The notes: generated by a model from the sequence alone, not told the origin. Counted from the stretch's first letter, positions 16,818 through 27,000 are shown. The stretch: DNA of 64,000 bases from Candidatus Saccharibacteria bacterium UBA3304 (GCA_002361425.1 DESW01000025.1:1-64000); one strand, 5' to 3'. Numbers and translations: made by a program.

Positions 16818-18656
16818 TTATTTTGCTTTCAGCGCGTCGGCGTTAGCAATGAGACGTTCGCGGAAGGCGCCGCGAGCAGCATCTGCGTTATCGTTATTGC
16901 CCTGCCATGCTTTGAGGGCTGGATCCTGAAGGGCGCGTGCATACGAGAATGTAACAGTCCATGGGAATGGGCCATTGTTGGTGACTTCCTGAAGGTTTTC
17001 GGTGGCCTGTGTGACGCTCTGACCGCCAGAAAGGAATACGACGCCAGCGAGTTCGCGTGGAACATGCTCACGAAGAACCTGAGCGGTTGCGCGGCCAACT
17101 TCAGCTGGAGTGGATTGCTTTTCTTGGCGCTTGCCGGCGAGAACCATGTTGACTTTGAGGAGGCAGCCGGCGAGATTGATATTCTTTTTCTTGAGCTCTG
17201 CGAAGAGGCAGTCGAGAATCTTGCCGGTATACTCGATGTTCCGCTCAATTGTGTAATCGCCGTCATAGACAAGCTCTGGCTCGACGATAGGAACGATATT
17301 CGCAGCCTGGCAGTCGCGAGCATAATCGGCGAGAATTTCGCAGTTCTTTTGGATAGCCATTTGGCTTGGGCTATGGTCGGTAACTTCGAAAGCGGCACGC
17401 CACTTAGCGAAGCGAGCACCCATTTGATAATACTCGGCGAGGCGCTCTGGCAAACCTTCGAGGCCTTGGGTCCATTTTTCGTCGGAATCGTCGAAATTGA
17501 CGAGGCCTTGGTCGACCTTAATGCCGGAAATAACGCCGCGGTCAGCGAGATATTCAATGAAAGTCTTGCCGTTATCTGCGGTTTGGCGCGCGGTTTCATC
17601 AAAGAGGATGACGCCGCTAACGTACTTTTCGAGGTCTGGCGTAGTAAAGAAGATATTGCGGTAATCGCGGCGATGTTGCTCGTCGTCTGGGATATTCATG
17701 GATTCGAATTTCTTATGGATGCTGCCACCGGATTCGTCGGCTGCAAGAATACCCTTGCCTGGCGCCATGAGTTTTGCGGCGGTTTCTTCGATTTCTGACA
17801 TGTTATTCTCCTTTTTGTTAGCGTTTTCTACGCGATAATAATCGTCTGCAATGTCACGTTCGAGTGTGCTTAGATTCGAGGTGCTGCTGAGTTTAGAATT
17901 CTGGACATTAGCGCGGGCAAGCAAGAGTGCTTCGCTCGGATCTTTGCCCAGAATGAGTGCACCTAGAATAGAAGCGGAAATGGTAAGGCGTGCAGTGAGG
18001 CGCGTCATGAGGTCCTTTTTGTCGTCTAGAGACCAGAAAACGCGGCGACCCATATATTCGATATGGCTACCGCTGATATGCACGAAATCGCGTTTTTGTT
18101 CGAGCATAATATCACTAATAACGATGTCTGCGCGCTCGATAAGCTCGCGAATATGCGATGCGTTCTGGTTAGCGCTTTTGCCGACGAAGAGAGCTAATTT
18201 AGTACTGCGGCTAAGATTTAAGAAGTCGAGAATACTAGTAGCGAGCTTTGGCGAGATAATTGCGGAACTATCGAGATAAATCCAATCTGGATTATTAGTT
18301 GGGATATCCCAGGTAGTGTAAGTTGGCTCGCTTGGGCCGAGTTGGCTAGTGTTGTTATCTTGGCAAAGGATGTAGCGATAAGTTGTGTGTACGTCTTTTG
18401 CGATGAACTGGCCGTCGAGGAAGGTTGCTGGCGTGCCGGAAATACTGGCGTTCAAGCCGAAGCGACTGAGGACTTCTAGGCTAATACTTGCGCCGCCATA
18501 GATACTAATACGCGAAAAGTATTTATGGTGGCTGCCGTTAAAGCCGAAATCTAGCCATTTGACGCCGTTCTGGTCGGTCTCAAAATTGTTGCTGCGGTTG
18601 TCGAGGCGAAGGTAAACGTCTTTTGTGACGTTGCCGACGATGAGGACGCTTTGCAT
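16818..18656 (-). CDS. Fusion: PfkB-like (pseudo)kinase + class I fructose-bisphosphate aldolase
   Basis: 612 aa in one frame. Residues 1-275 have a ribokinase/PfkB fold pattern (VLIVGNVTKDVYL; GGASISLEVLSRFGLNASISG; LILGKDPSEALLLARA) but lack the catalytic GAGD motif, where LTARLTIS stands instead, so this half is probably inactive. Residues 286-612 are a complete class I aldolase with KGILAADESGGS, GIKVDQG and Schiff-base Lys501 in CLLKVNM. It cleaves fructose-1,6-bisphosphate in glycolysis. An internal ATG (17801) with AAGGAG 8 nt upstream and a normal aldolase N-terminus suggests that aldolase alone is also made. The start overlaps the subtilase stop by one base. Confidence 0.85.
   Translation of the reverse strand: MQSVLIVGNVTKDVYLRLDNRSNNFETDQNGVKWLDFGFNGSHHKYFSRISIYGGASISLEVLSRFGLNASISGTPATFLDGQFIAKDVHTTYRYILCQDNNTSQLGPSEPTYTTWDIPTNNPDWIYLDSSAIISPKLATSILDFLNLSRSTKLALFVGKSANQNASHIRELIERADIVISDIMLEQKRDFVHISGSHIEYMGRRVFWSLDDKKDLMTRLTARLTISASILGALILGKDPSEALLLARANVQNSKLSSTSNLSTLERDIADDYYRVENANKKENNMSEIEETAAKLMAPGKGILAADESGGSIHKKFESMNIPDDEQHRRDYRNIFFTTPDLEKYVSGVILFDETARQTADNGKTFIEYLADRGVISGIKVDQGLVNFDDSDEKWTQGLEGLPERLAEYYQMGARFAKWRAAFEVTDHSPSQMAIQKNCEILADYARDCQAANIVPIVEPELVYDGDYTIERNIEYTGKILDCLFAELKKKNINLAGCLLKVNMVLAGKRQEKQSTPAEVGRATAQVLREHVPRELAGVVFLSGGQSVTQATENLQEVTNNGPFPWTVTFSYARALQDPALKAWQGNNDNADAARGAFRERLIANADALKAK
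17799..17816 (-). promoter_or_regulatory. Internal ribosome site and start for stand-alone aldolase
   Basis: AAAAAGGAG lies 6-8 nt before an in-frame ATG at 17801 inside the fusion gene. The protein from that ATG begins MSEIEETAAKLMAPGKG, the usual start of class I aldolases, giving a 327-aa enzyme. Confidence 0.65.
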
Positions 18657-20806
18657 TAGCGTCTGCCTCCGATAGTGCGATAAATTGCGAAGCCAAGCAT
18701 CGTAGAGCCGACGAAGCCGGCAAAGTAGATAATGACAGGGTCGACGGTTACTGGGTTAGTGGCAGTATTGACTGCGACTGGGTCTGGGTTGGTGACTGGC
18801 TGTTGTGGGTCTGTAGTGCCTTGACCGCCAGCGTCAGGAAGAGAGATTGGATCGGTGGTTTGAGTCGTAAAGGCAGAAAGCGGGCTGGCATTTGTATTGC
18901 CGAGAGCATCTTCGGCTTCGATGTAGAACTCGTACTCGGTTGTATCTTCGAGACCGGTTAATACAAAGTTGAGATTAGTTTGAGCAGTTACATTGCTATA
19001 GCTCAAAGTCTCACTATTGTAGCTACTAGTACCCTTCTTGCGATAGTAAAGCGTGACTTTCTTTAGGCCACTTTGCGAATCTTGAGCGGACACATTGATG
19101 GTAATTGTGTCTGTGCCGGCATTGCTGAAAGTAATCTGAGAACCGAGGCTTGGACCAGCGCTATCGATATAGGATTCAGTAATCGTTGCCTTGCCCTTAG
19201 TACCGGCTGTGGTCTTAAGCCAGAGGCTGTAGGTGCCATTTTTAGGAACCGCTACAGTAGCTTTTAGAACGCTATTATCGGTAGCTAGGAGGCTAGCGGT
19301 TTGCCAGCTGGATGAGCTAGGTTCTGCTGTGCCAGTAGTGACGGCATAGCCGTTGATAGATTGGCTACTGACGACATCGATTGAAGCGGCATCCATTTTT
19401 ACCCAGTTTGTAGCCTGAGTTTTTGCTTGGATATGTGGAGTATTGAACTTCTTTGCGCCGAAGTCGACGATACCGTTACCGTAGTAATTTGAGTCGCCTA
19501 GTGATACGGCGTAGCTCTTGAGCGCTGCAATAATCTGAGCAGGAGTGTAGCTTGGGTTCTCAAGTTTAATGAGTGCAGCGGCGGCGGCGAGGAATGGCGA
19601 GGAGAAGGAAGTACCACTAATGGTTCTCATGGCATTGTCATTAGTGACGCCACTTGGGGCGGTCTCTCCGGATTTGATGATGGTTGGGAGCAAGAGGCTC
19701 TCGCCAGGCATTGCGAAGTCGATTTCTGGACCGTAGTTAGAGAAATCGGAGGAGAAAGTACGGTCTTGTTTGACGGAGGAAACGGCGACGACGCTAGAAC
19801 AGTTTGCTGGAAAGCCAACACTGTGAGCTTCGTTGCCGGCTGCGGCAATAACCAGAACGCCTGCGCTCCTAATGGAATCGAAGAATTCTGACATGGACTG
19901 GTTTTCAGAGCATTGAACAATGTCGGATTCGTCTTGTGCGTCGAAGCCAAGGCTAAGGTTGACGATATCAACTTTATCTTCGTTAACGGCGTTGGCGATG
20001 GCATAGAAAACATTTAGGATACCTTGCTGACCTTCGATTTTGCCGCTAGCGCCAAAAACCTTGGATGGATAAATTTTTACATTTGCAGGAGTAGACTCGA
20101 CAATAGTACCAGCAACGCTGGTGCCGTGACCATTTTCGTCGTCCGGGTCAGCGTCATTGTTGACGTAATCCTTAGTATTAGCAGTGATTACGATACGGTC
20201 ATTTACACCGCTTTCGTTTTTAAAAGCGAGGTGATTATTATTAATGCCGGAGTCAACGACGGCAATCTTTACGGTGTTATTATTGTCGGTAACATCGAGC
20301 CAGTCTTTGTAATAGTTAGCGCCGACATTTTCGACACCCCAGGCATATTGGCTAGGCGAAACGGCGGATAGTTTGACTGGAATATCTGGGTCAACCGACT
20401 GGATGCTCTCGAGGTCGGATAAGGTTAAGAAAGCACTGCGAGTAGCTTCCTCGCTATCGAATTCGAGGACATAGAAGTCTTTATAAAGATGGTTAACTTT
20501 TGCGCCGAGGTTTTGAAGCGCATTATAGTCGCTAGTATGAACAAGGAGGCGCTTGAGTGAAAAGTCCAGACCGTTAGCATTAACGGAGTTAGCTGGTGCG
20601 CTCGCTGGCTTTTCTTCTGCGAGAGTTTTGAGCTTGGTCTCTGGAGCGGCTGTTGTCTGCTCTTGAGTTTCAAAGTGAATTTCGGCAGTTTCGGCTGCGT
20701 TATTGAGTGCTTCGTCGAGTTCTGCTGAAGCGCGTTTATCGATATTGGAAACGCAAAAAATAATTGCTGTTACAGATAGCGCTAGCGCTATAGCCTTCTT
20801 TGGCAT
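18656..20806 (-). CDS. Secreted, membrane-anchored subtilisin-like protease (S8)
   Basis: 716 aa. Signal peptide at residues 1-28, an inhibitor-like propeptide at about 80-148, then an S8 domain with catalytic Asp185 (VVDSG), His227 (GHGTSVAG), oxyanion Asn325 and Ser400 (GTSFSSP). After the protease come a beta-sandwich carbohydrate-like region and a fibronectin-like domain (about 550-650). A Pro/Thr linker and one C-terminal helix with GGRR end the protein, so it is surface-exposed and tethered. GAGAGGT lies about 8 nt before the ATG. A palindrome covers its -10. It may process envelope proteins or act on a host cell; the target is unknown. Confidence 0.9.
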   Translation of the reverse strand: MPKKAIALALSVTAIIFCVSNIDKRASAELDEALNNAAETAEIHFETQEQTTAAPETKLKTLAEEKPASAPANSVNANGLDFSLKRLLVHTSDYNALQNLGAKVNHLYKDFYVLEFDSEEATRSAFLTLSDLESIQSVDPDIPVKLSAVSPSQYAWGVENVGANYYKDWLDVTDNNNTVKIAVVDSGINNNHLAFKNESGVNDRIVITANTKDYVNNDADPDDENGHGTSVAGTIVESTPANVKIYPSKVFGASGKIEGQQGILNVFYAIANAVNEDKVDIVNLSLGFDAQDESDIVQCSENQSMSEFFDSIRSAGVLVIAAAGNEAHSVGFPANCSSVVAVSSVKQDRTFSSDFSNYGPEIDFAMPGESLLLPTIIKSGETAPSGVTNDNAMRTISGTSFSSPFLAAAAALIKLENPSYTPAQIIAALKSYAVSLGDSNYYGNGIVDFGAKKFNTPHIQAKTQATNWVKMDAASIDVVSSQSINGYAVTTGTAEPSSSSWQTASLLATDNSVLKATVAVPKNGTYSLWLKTTAGTKGKATITESYIDSAGPSLGSQITFSNAGTDTITINVSAQDSQSGLKKVTLYYRKKGTSSYNSETLSYSNVTAQTNLNFVLTGLEDTTEYEFYIEAEDALGNTNASPLSAFTTQTTDPISLPDAGGQGTTDPQQPVTNPDPVAVNTATNPVTVDPVIIYFAGFVGSTMLGFAIYRTIGGRR

Positions 20807-20829
20807 AAAAATTGACCTCTCTTGTTAAC

Positions 20830-20853
20830 CTTATGCTTAAATTATAGCATAAG
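20830..20853 (-). promoter_or_regulatory. Palindrome over the subtilase -10 box, candidate operator
   Basis: CTTATGC (20830-20836) and GCATAAG (20847-20853) are perfect inverted arms, with TATAAT in the 10-nt spacer on the minus strand. No T run follows, so a terminator is unlikely. Confidence 0.45.
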
Positions 20854-20869
20854 CGTTAGCGGTTCAAGT

Positions 20870-23293
20870 CTATAATTCGCCCCAATTATGGCCAATTTTT
20901 ACGTCGACGGCGAGCTTGACTGGGAGCTCTGGTGCGACTTGCTCCATTTTCTCTTTAAGAAGTGCCGCGAGTTGCTCGGCATCTTGCTCTGGGCATTCGA
21001 TAATCAAGGAATCGTGAATTTGAAGAATGAGTTTTGCACCCTCTGGTAAGGCAGCGTCGACTGCGAGCATGGCCTTCTTCATGAGGTCTGCTTCAGTGCC
21101 CTGAATTGGCATGTTAGCAGCAGCGCGTTCGGCGGCAGCGCGGACAAGGAAGTTTGGTGCATTGACGTCTGGAGTTGGGCGGCGGCGACCAAAGAGAGTT
21201 TCGACGTAGCCCTGCTCTTTTGCCTGCTTAAGCTGAGCGTCGAGGTATTTGCGCATTGGCGCACGAAGTTCAAAATAGCGGTCGATGAACTGCTTGGCTT
21301 CGTAGAAGCTCATGTCGGCGGCATCGGAAAGGCCTTTCGGGCTCATACCGTAAAGCACGCCGAAGTTAATAACCTTGGCGGCGCGGCGCTGGGCCTTGGT
21401 GACCTGATCCATCGGAATATGAAAAGCGTCGCTGGCGGTCTTGGTGTGAATATCGAGTCCGGCGTTGAAGTCGTCGATGAGAGCTTGGTCGTGGCTAAGC
21501 GCAGCGGCGAGACGTAGCTCGAACTGAGCATAATCGGCAGTTACGAAAATCTTGCCTTCGTCGGCAACGAAACATTCGCGGATACGCTTGCCGTCTTCGC
21601 TACGAACTGGAATGTTCTGGAGGTTCGGATTGAGGCTAGAAAGACGACCGGTTGCTGTGACATCCTGAGTGAAGGTGGTATGGATGCGCAGGCTATCGTC
21701 AGCGAGAGCTGGAAGCGGCGCGATGTAAGTGCTGAGTAGTTTGCTGACTTCGCGGTAGCGTTCGAGCTTGGCGATAATTGGATGAAGGTCGCGAAGTTTG
21801 TCGAGCTCCTTGGCGCCAGTAGAATAACCGCGGGTGGTTTTCTTAATGCCTTTGGTTGGCAATGCAAGCTTATCGAAAAGAATTTCAGAGAGCTGGATTG
21901 GCGAGTTAATATTAAAACTCTGGCCAGCGAGCGTATGAATTTCGGTTTCGAGCTCGGCTAATTCGGCGCTAAATTCTTTCGCAAGCGCGTCGAAACGGCT
22001 CTTGTCGATCTTGATGCCGGCAGCTTCCATTTTGTATAGAACTGGAATTAATGGAAGGTCGAATTCGGTCGCAATGCGCTCGAGTTCGGGCACGGCAGCG
22101 AGCTGCTGGCGCTGTTTTATGTAGTCTTCTTTCTCGTCGCTAATGACTAGTTCGAGTTGCTCGGTTTTGCGAGCGAGTGGATCGAGTAAGAAATCGACTT
22201 GGCCAAGATCCCAATATGGACGGCCGTTAATAATATCGTTTGCAAGTGTCACATCGTCGTGCATGTTAGCTTTGACGTCTTTGGAAATATAGAGGTTTTC
22301 CGGGATTTCTACCTTGATATCTAGCGGTGCTGGCAGACTGTATTTTGTTGCAGTTTTTACAACAGGTTTCTCTGTTTTTGGCTCAGGTTTTGCGGCTAGC
22401 ATAGCTTCGCTTTTGGCATTTGGGAAGAGTTTCTTGAACTTTGCGACGAGCGAATTGAATTGGTATTTTTTGAGCACAGCTAGAACGTCGTCTGGATTGA
22501 AGTCGGCGAGTTTAGTGCCATTTGGGTCAAACTCAACTGGCGCGTCGAACTGGATTTGCGCGAGTCGCTTGCTAATATATGCAAGTTCTTTGCCGTCTCT
22601 AAGCTTCTGTCCGGTAGCGCCTGGAATTTCGTCGACGTGAGCATAGAGGTTGTCGAGCGTTTCATAGTCTTGCAGAAGCTTTACCGCGCCCTTCTCGCCA
22701 ATGCCTGGCACGCCTGGGATATTATCGGAAGAGTCGCCCTTAAGGGATTTGAGGTCGAGGAATTGGGATTTTTTGAGGCCATACTTCTCTTCTACTGCGG
22801 CGATGTCAAATTTCTGAACGTCGCTAAAGCCGCGTTTGAGCTGATACATATGAATGTCGTTGTCGACAATTTGGAGCATATCGAGATCGCCGGAAATAAT
22901 TTCAACGCGAACATTTTTGGCGTCAGCTTTGCGCGCTAGGGTGCCAATAATATCGTCGGCTTCGTAGTCATCGAATTCATAAAGTGGAATATGAAAGGCC
23001 TCAAGAAGCTCCATAAGGAAAGGAATCTGAGCATAGAAATCATCTGGCGCTGGCTTGCGATTGCCCTTGTAATCGGCGTAGATTTCGCGACGGCGGCGGA
23101 TATTGGTTTTTGGCTTATCCCAAGCAACCGCGATATATTCTGGCTGAAGTTTTTCGATAATCTCGATCAACATTGTGGCGAAGCCAAAGACGCCGCCGGT
23201 TGGCGTGCCATCTGGCAAAGAAAGGTGCCCCATGGCGTAATAACCGCGATAAAAAACACTTTTGCCGTCAATGATTGTAAGATTATCCTTCAT
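20870..23293 (-). CDS. polA: DNA polymerase I
   Basis: 807 aa. The N-terminal 5' nuclease (residues 1-285, IIDGKSVFYRGYYAM, YEADDIIGTLA, GDSSDNIPGVPGIG) removes RNA primers. The C-terminal polymerase domain (about 400-807) has TADYAQFELR, AKVINFGVLYGMSPKG and LQIHDSLI. The middle 3'-5' exonuclease domain is short and lacks the DEDD motifs, as in Taq polymerase, so proofreading should be absent. TATAAT (23300-23305) puts +1 on the ATG; the mRNA is probably leaderless. It is divergent from dcd, and the two promoters overlap within about 45 bp. Confidence 0.96.
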   Translation of the reverse strand: MKDNLTIIDGKSVFYRGYYAMGHLSLPDGTPTGGVFGFATMLIEIIEKLQPEYIAVAWDKPKTNIRRRREIYADYKGNRKPAPDDFYAQIPFLMELLEAFHIPLYEFDDYEADDIIGTLARKADAKNVRVEIISGDLDMLQIVDNDIHMYQLKRGFSDVQKFDIAAVEEKYGLKKSQFLDLKSLKGDSSDNIPGVPGIGEKGAVKLLQDYETLDNLYAHVDEIPGATGQKLRDGKELAYISKRLAQIQFDAPVEFDPNGTKLADFNPDDVLAVLKKYQFNSLVAKFKKLFPNAKSEAMLAAKPEPKTEKPVVKTATKYSLPAPLDIKVEIPENLYISKDVKANMHDDVTLANDIINGRPYWDLGQVDFLLDPLARKTEQLELVISDEKEDYIKQRQQLAAVPELERIATEFDLPLIPVLYKMEAAGIKIDKSRFDALAKEFSAELAELETEIHTLAGQSFNINSPIQLSEILFDKLALPTKGIKKTTRGYSTGAKELDKLRDLHPIIAKLERYREVSKLLSTYIAPLPALADDSLRIHTTFTQDVTATGRLSSLNPNLQNIPVRSEDGKRIRECFVADEGKIFVTADYAQFELRLAAALSHDQALIDDFNAGLDIHTKTASDAFHIPMDQVTKAQRRAAKVINFGVLYGMSPKGLSDAADMSFYEAKQFIDRYFELRAPMRKYLDAQLKQAKEQGYVETLFGRRRPTPDVNAPNFLVRAAAERAAANMPIQGTEADLMKKAMLAVDAALPEGAKLILQIHDSLIIECPEQDAEQLAALLKEKMEQVAPELPVKLAVDVKIGHNWGEL

Positions 23294-23299
23294 AACTCT

Positions 23300-23305
23300 A
23301 TTATA
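23300..23305 (-). promoter_or_regulatory. -10 box of leaderless polA
   Basis: TATAAT, 6 nt from the ATG at 23293. No recognisable -35. Confidence 0.6.
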
Positions 23306-23313
23306 CTCTAATA

Positions 23314-23342
23314 TTGACTTTTTGCCCCAGGTGTGCTATAAT
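23314..23342 (+). promoter_or_regulatory. Promoter of the dcd unit
   Basis: TTGACT (23314-23319), 17-nt spacer ending in TGC, TATAAT (23337-23342). The predicted +1 is 23349. Confidence 0.75.
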
Positions 23343-23349
23343 ATATATT

Positions 23350-23427
23350 ATGTTGCATAGCGGAGGCAGTTCCGCTCGTTTTTTTAGAGCATTCTCTGAA
23401 AATCAAAATAATTCTAAGGAGGGTTAG
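23350..23427 (+). CDS. Leader peptide ORF upstream of dcd
   Basis: A 25-codon ORF starts with ATG one base after the predicted +1, so it would be translated from a leaderless mRNA. It reads through a terminator-like hairpin (23359-23385), and its TAG overlaps the AAGGAGG ribosome site of dcd. The peptide starts MLHSGGSSARFFRAFSE. The layout is that of a regulatory leader peptide, but translation is not proven. Confidence 0.5.
   Translation: MLHSGGSSARFFRAFSENQNNSKEG
23359..23385 (+). terminator. Terminator-like hairpin in the dcd leader (candidate attenuator)
   Basis: AGCGGA-GGCAGT-TCCGCT forms a 6-bp GC-rich stem followed by CG and seven T. It begins about 10 nt after the transcription start and lies wholly upstream of dcd. 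Confidence 0.55.
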
Positions 23428-23431
23428 AAAC

Positions 23432-24013
23432 ATGATTTTATCCGGAGATACCATTAGAGATTTAATTAACGAAGGCCGTCTGGTTAATACTACGGGCACG
23501 ATGTTTGATCCGAAACAGAAGCGCGACGTTAGCGCAAGAGATTATGTGCTCAGTCATGTTGGCGCAGACAATCTGGATATTCGCCTGAGAAGCGGATTCA
23601 AGCAGATTGATACTTCCCTGGTTGATCATCTCGAGATCGGACAAAGCTATACCTATAAGGAAATGAACGAGATTGAGGGTGGTGGTATTTATCTTCACCC
23701 TGGTAAGTTCTGTTTAGGTACTTCCGATGAATCGTTGCTGTTGCCTGATGATGTTATGGCAATGGTAGATTCTCGTAGCTCGGTCGGTAGAATGGGTTTG
23801 GTGATTCAGACCGCTACATTCATTCACGCTGGCTTTGAGGGTCGTATAACCCTTGAGCTGAAGAATGAATCTGCCGTTCCGATCGTGCTTCGTCCGCACG
23901 ATATCGTTGGCCAGTTGGTATTCATGAGGCTTGATAAGCATACGTCCGATCCGTACCATGGCGTTTATCAGGGTCAGTCTGACACTACGTCGCCGAATAT
24001 GGCCGGTAAGTAA
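23432..24013 (+). CDS. dcd: dCTP deaminase
   Basis: 193 aa trimer-forming enzyme of the dUTPase fold that converts dCTP to dUTP (or dUMP in bifunctional forms), feeding dTMP synthesis. Visible motifs are DNLDIRLRSGF, DSRSSVGRMGL and the catalytic region TATFIHAGFEGRITLELKN with its conserved Glu, then DIVGQLVF. AAGGAGG lies about 10 nt before the ATG. Expression probably passes through a leader-peptide/hairpin region. A strong terminator follows. It links with tdk, tmk and ung, 40 kb away, in pyrimidine and uracil handling. Confidence 0.93.
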   Translation: MILSGDTIRDLINEGRLVNTTGTMFDPKQKRDVSARDYVLSHVGADNLDIRLRSGFKQIDTSLVDHLEIGQSYTYKEMNEIEGGGIYLHPGKFCLGTSDESLLLPDDVMAMVDSRSSVGRMGLVIQTATFIHAGFEGRITLELKNESAVPIVLRPHDIVGQLVFMRLDKHTSDPYHGVYQGQSDTTSPNMAGK

Positions 24014-24025
24014 ATCTCGCAACAA

Positions 24026-24056
24026 AAGGCTGCGCGTATACGCAGCCTTGTTTTTT
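24026..24056 (+). terminator. Intrinsic terminator of dcd
   Basis: AAGGCTGCG and CGCAGCCTT form a 9-bp stem followed by GTTTTTT. Confidence 0.88.
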
Positions 24057-24063
24057 GTTTCTT

Positions 24064-27000
24064 TTAGTACCTGGATGGCAATTCGCGTGAGTAGGTTGTG
24101 GTTGCCTGACTGTAACGTGACATCTCGTAGTAACTCCAGAGATAAGTTGCCGGGTTGAGCTCGAAGATTTCAGCGCGACGATACTGGTCGCCACCGTTGC
24201 CGCCGCCGGAAGTACGGTTGAGGACGACCTTGCCCTTTACGATGACTGGGGCCGTAAAGCGAAGCTCGTTAGTACAGACACTACTACTCATCTCGTTAGG
24301 CTTGTTACTCCATAATGTGTATAGCGTATTGCCAGCGGCATCATGTTGAGCTTTTCCGGTTGGGAATGATGGGAGTACATTGTTTACGAAACTATTGTAG
24401 TTATTCCACTTACAGGTGTTAAGCTCTTCTTTTGCGATGATGATGGCATCGATGCGTTTTGGCGTGCCAGTAAACCAAACTTTGTTTGCGATAATAATCG
24501 GCATACGGAAGTCGCTTGGACCTTTCTTCTCGTCGGCGTTAGCGATGATGCTAGAGTTAATAACAATAGTATCAGCCTGATAGACGATGACGGAATTTGC
24601 GGTGCGACCAAGATAGGTATTTGTTCCGCCTGCGTCTTTGTCGAGTGCAATAGCGAGGCTGGAAAGATCGAGATCGGCGCCACTACTGTAGCCTAGGAAG
24701 GCCTTGCCGTTGCCTACGTTCTTGTAGAGGGCTGCGTCTTCGTCATCGGTATTATCGAATTGTTTTGCTTCAGCATTGTGGTTGGTGATGTCGATATATG
24801 AACCGATTCTTGGCGCACCGTCGGTTTTTGTTACAGTGTCAGTCTTATAGCGATCGAGAATGCTTTCGTAGAAAGTCTTAGCTGCGTCCGCGCCGACTTT
24901 ATTAGAACCGAGCTTACCGCTATCGCATTCATTATTAGCAAAGGTCTGAGTTGCGTGGTTACAAATCTTGCTGTTGCTCGGCGCGGTGCCGGCAGTGTCG
25001 GATGCGTTTACGATAGGAGCGTTAGCGAAGGTGTAGATGTTTGGATAAATCGTATGTGTCGTATTAGATGCTAGCTGATAATAGTGTGAGCCATCATCCT
25101 TTGTTGCATAGTTATATACGATGACGCGTTGAGTGTTTGGCATAGTGATGCGATTGTAATTGTAGTGATAGGTGCCGTTCTTAGGACCCTTGTTGTAGAC
25201 AATAACAGTGAGCGGCAATGGATTATAGCCAGTTACCGTCGTGCGGTGGTTATAGCTGGACTGATTATAGCCATAAGATGCGCCGGATGCCATACCGAGC
25301 GTACTGACACTATCGCCCTTTGTTGCCGTCTTAACGTTGCCGAAGATACCATATTCGCTCCAGGAGCCGAATAGATAGTACTTTGGATCACTCTTGCTGT
25401 TATTCCAGCGCGAAATGACGCTAGTAGTCACGTTAGTAGCGCTATAGAGGTTAGAGTCCTCGATACTAACTGTTGGGCGTTTGACGGCGGTTGAACAGGT
25501 CGTTGCGTAAGCAGTGGTGTCGCCATCTTCGCGGAGCGCCCAGAAGGTCTTGTAGCGGTTAGAAGTATCCTCTGCGGCTGCATAGTTCAAGCTTGCGCCC
25601 ATGACGACGGCTTGCGATACGTTGTTATGGCTATCGGCAGGCGTGATGGACATCTCGATACAGACTTTGTTGCCTGGATTGATATTGTTTGGAATATCGA
25701 CAACGTAGTCATCGTCAAGTTCTGGGCCGCCGGAGTTACCGCGTCCAGTTGGGTGACCGACAGCGCCAGAGAGGTTGCTCTGCGTGTTTGCGCGTACGAC
25801 GATAGACTCTTGATTGAAGTTTCGGCGTATACCATTATCGTCGATATAGTACGAAGTGTAAGTGACCTTAGTCGGTTTAGTAACTGTCGCGTAGGTGGAG
25901 TAGCTGTTATTAGCGGAACACTGATCTGGTCTAGTAAGGGTAGTGCCGAAGCCGTTCAAGAAGGCGCAGTTCTTGCGTGGGAAGACGGCGATACCAGGTG
26001 TAGTCATCATCTTGCCACCAATCTGGACGGTGCCCTCTGGCTTGGAGTTATTCTTTAGGAATGGTTTTGCGGTGTAGTTGTATGGAACGCGGACATAGGC
26101 CTGAGAAGCGTAGTCTGCGCGGTAGGTACCGTAGGATACGCCGCCACTAACCTTAACGCTAAGGTTAGTCCACATGAGGCTTTCGCTAAGCTCACGGCCA
26201 ACGTCGAGCGACTGAGTACGGTTAGAGCCGCAGCCGTTGATGGTATAGCGATCATTCAATGCGAAGTCGTAGCCGGATGGACTGTCATAAGTACCGGCGG
26301 TGTTGATGACTTTACCAGCAACCTGATAATAGCCACTTGAGCTACTTGCTACGCCGTCATTTGGACAGCTGTAGGTAGTGCCCATGCTGCTGCTTGGCGA
26401 TTTCTTGCCGCCAATAGTTGTAGAGTCACTAATTGACTGCTGCTTAACGGTGCCGTTATTTTCGCGATAAATGTATGGGAAGGTGATAGGAATAGTCTTA
26501 TCGTTTTTGTAATCGATACTGTCGTGCTTGGAGACTTCCTTGCCGAAGAGATAATGGCTACGACGGACTTCGTCGACTTTGCCTGTGAACCTATCTCTTG
26601 CTTCACTGTTGCCCTTCATGTAGAGCTTGGTATCTTGATTTGTATCGCTTGCGTTACGGCCGCTGATTGGGTGACCGTCGATAAGATGGACGGCATCAGA
26701 ATAGTTGGCGGCCATACAATATTGGACGTCATAACGAACATTATCACCTGGGCGAGCCCAAACGCTCGTAATGTTTGGTGAAGCGGTGTTAATACGGCCC
26801 TGGTTGTAGTTCCAAGTGGTGTAGGCGTAATTGGTCATGCCGATGGACTTATTGATTACGCCAATCTTAGCCATGTTGTCACCCTGTTGGTGGGAGATTA
26901 CGGCGTTGCCGAATTCGTCACACTTTTTGACGTCGCGGTGGACATAGACACAGCCTGCGATACTATCGGTCTCGTGTTCGATTTCGGAGCCGTTATTATC

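Noticed and set aside
16626..17798. 390-codon open frame on the plus strand
   Set aside because: It lies antisense to the aldolase, whose motifs are certain; its translation shows no domain and it has no promoter or ribosome site.
18780..18850. LPDAGG in the subtilase tail as a sorting signal
   Set aside because: It is more than 30 residues from the C-terminal helix, so the sortase layout does not fit.
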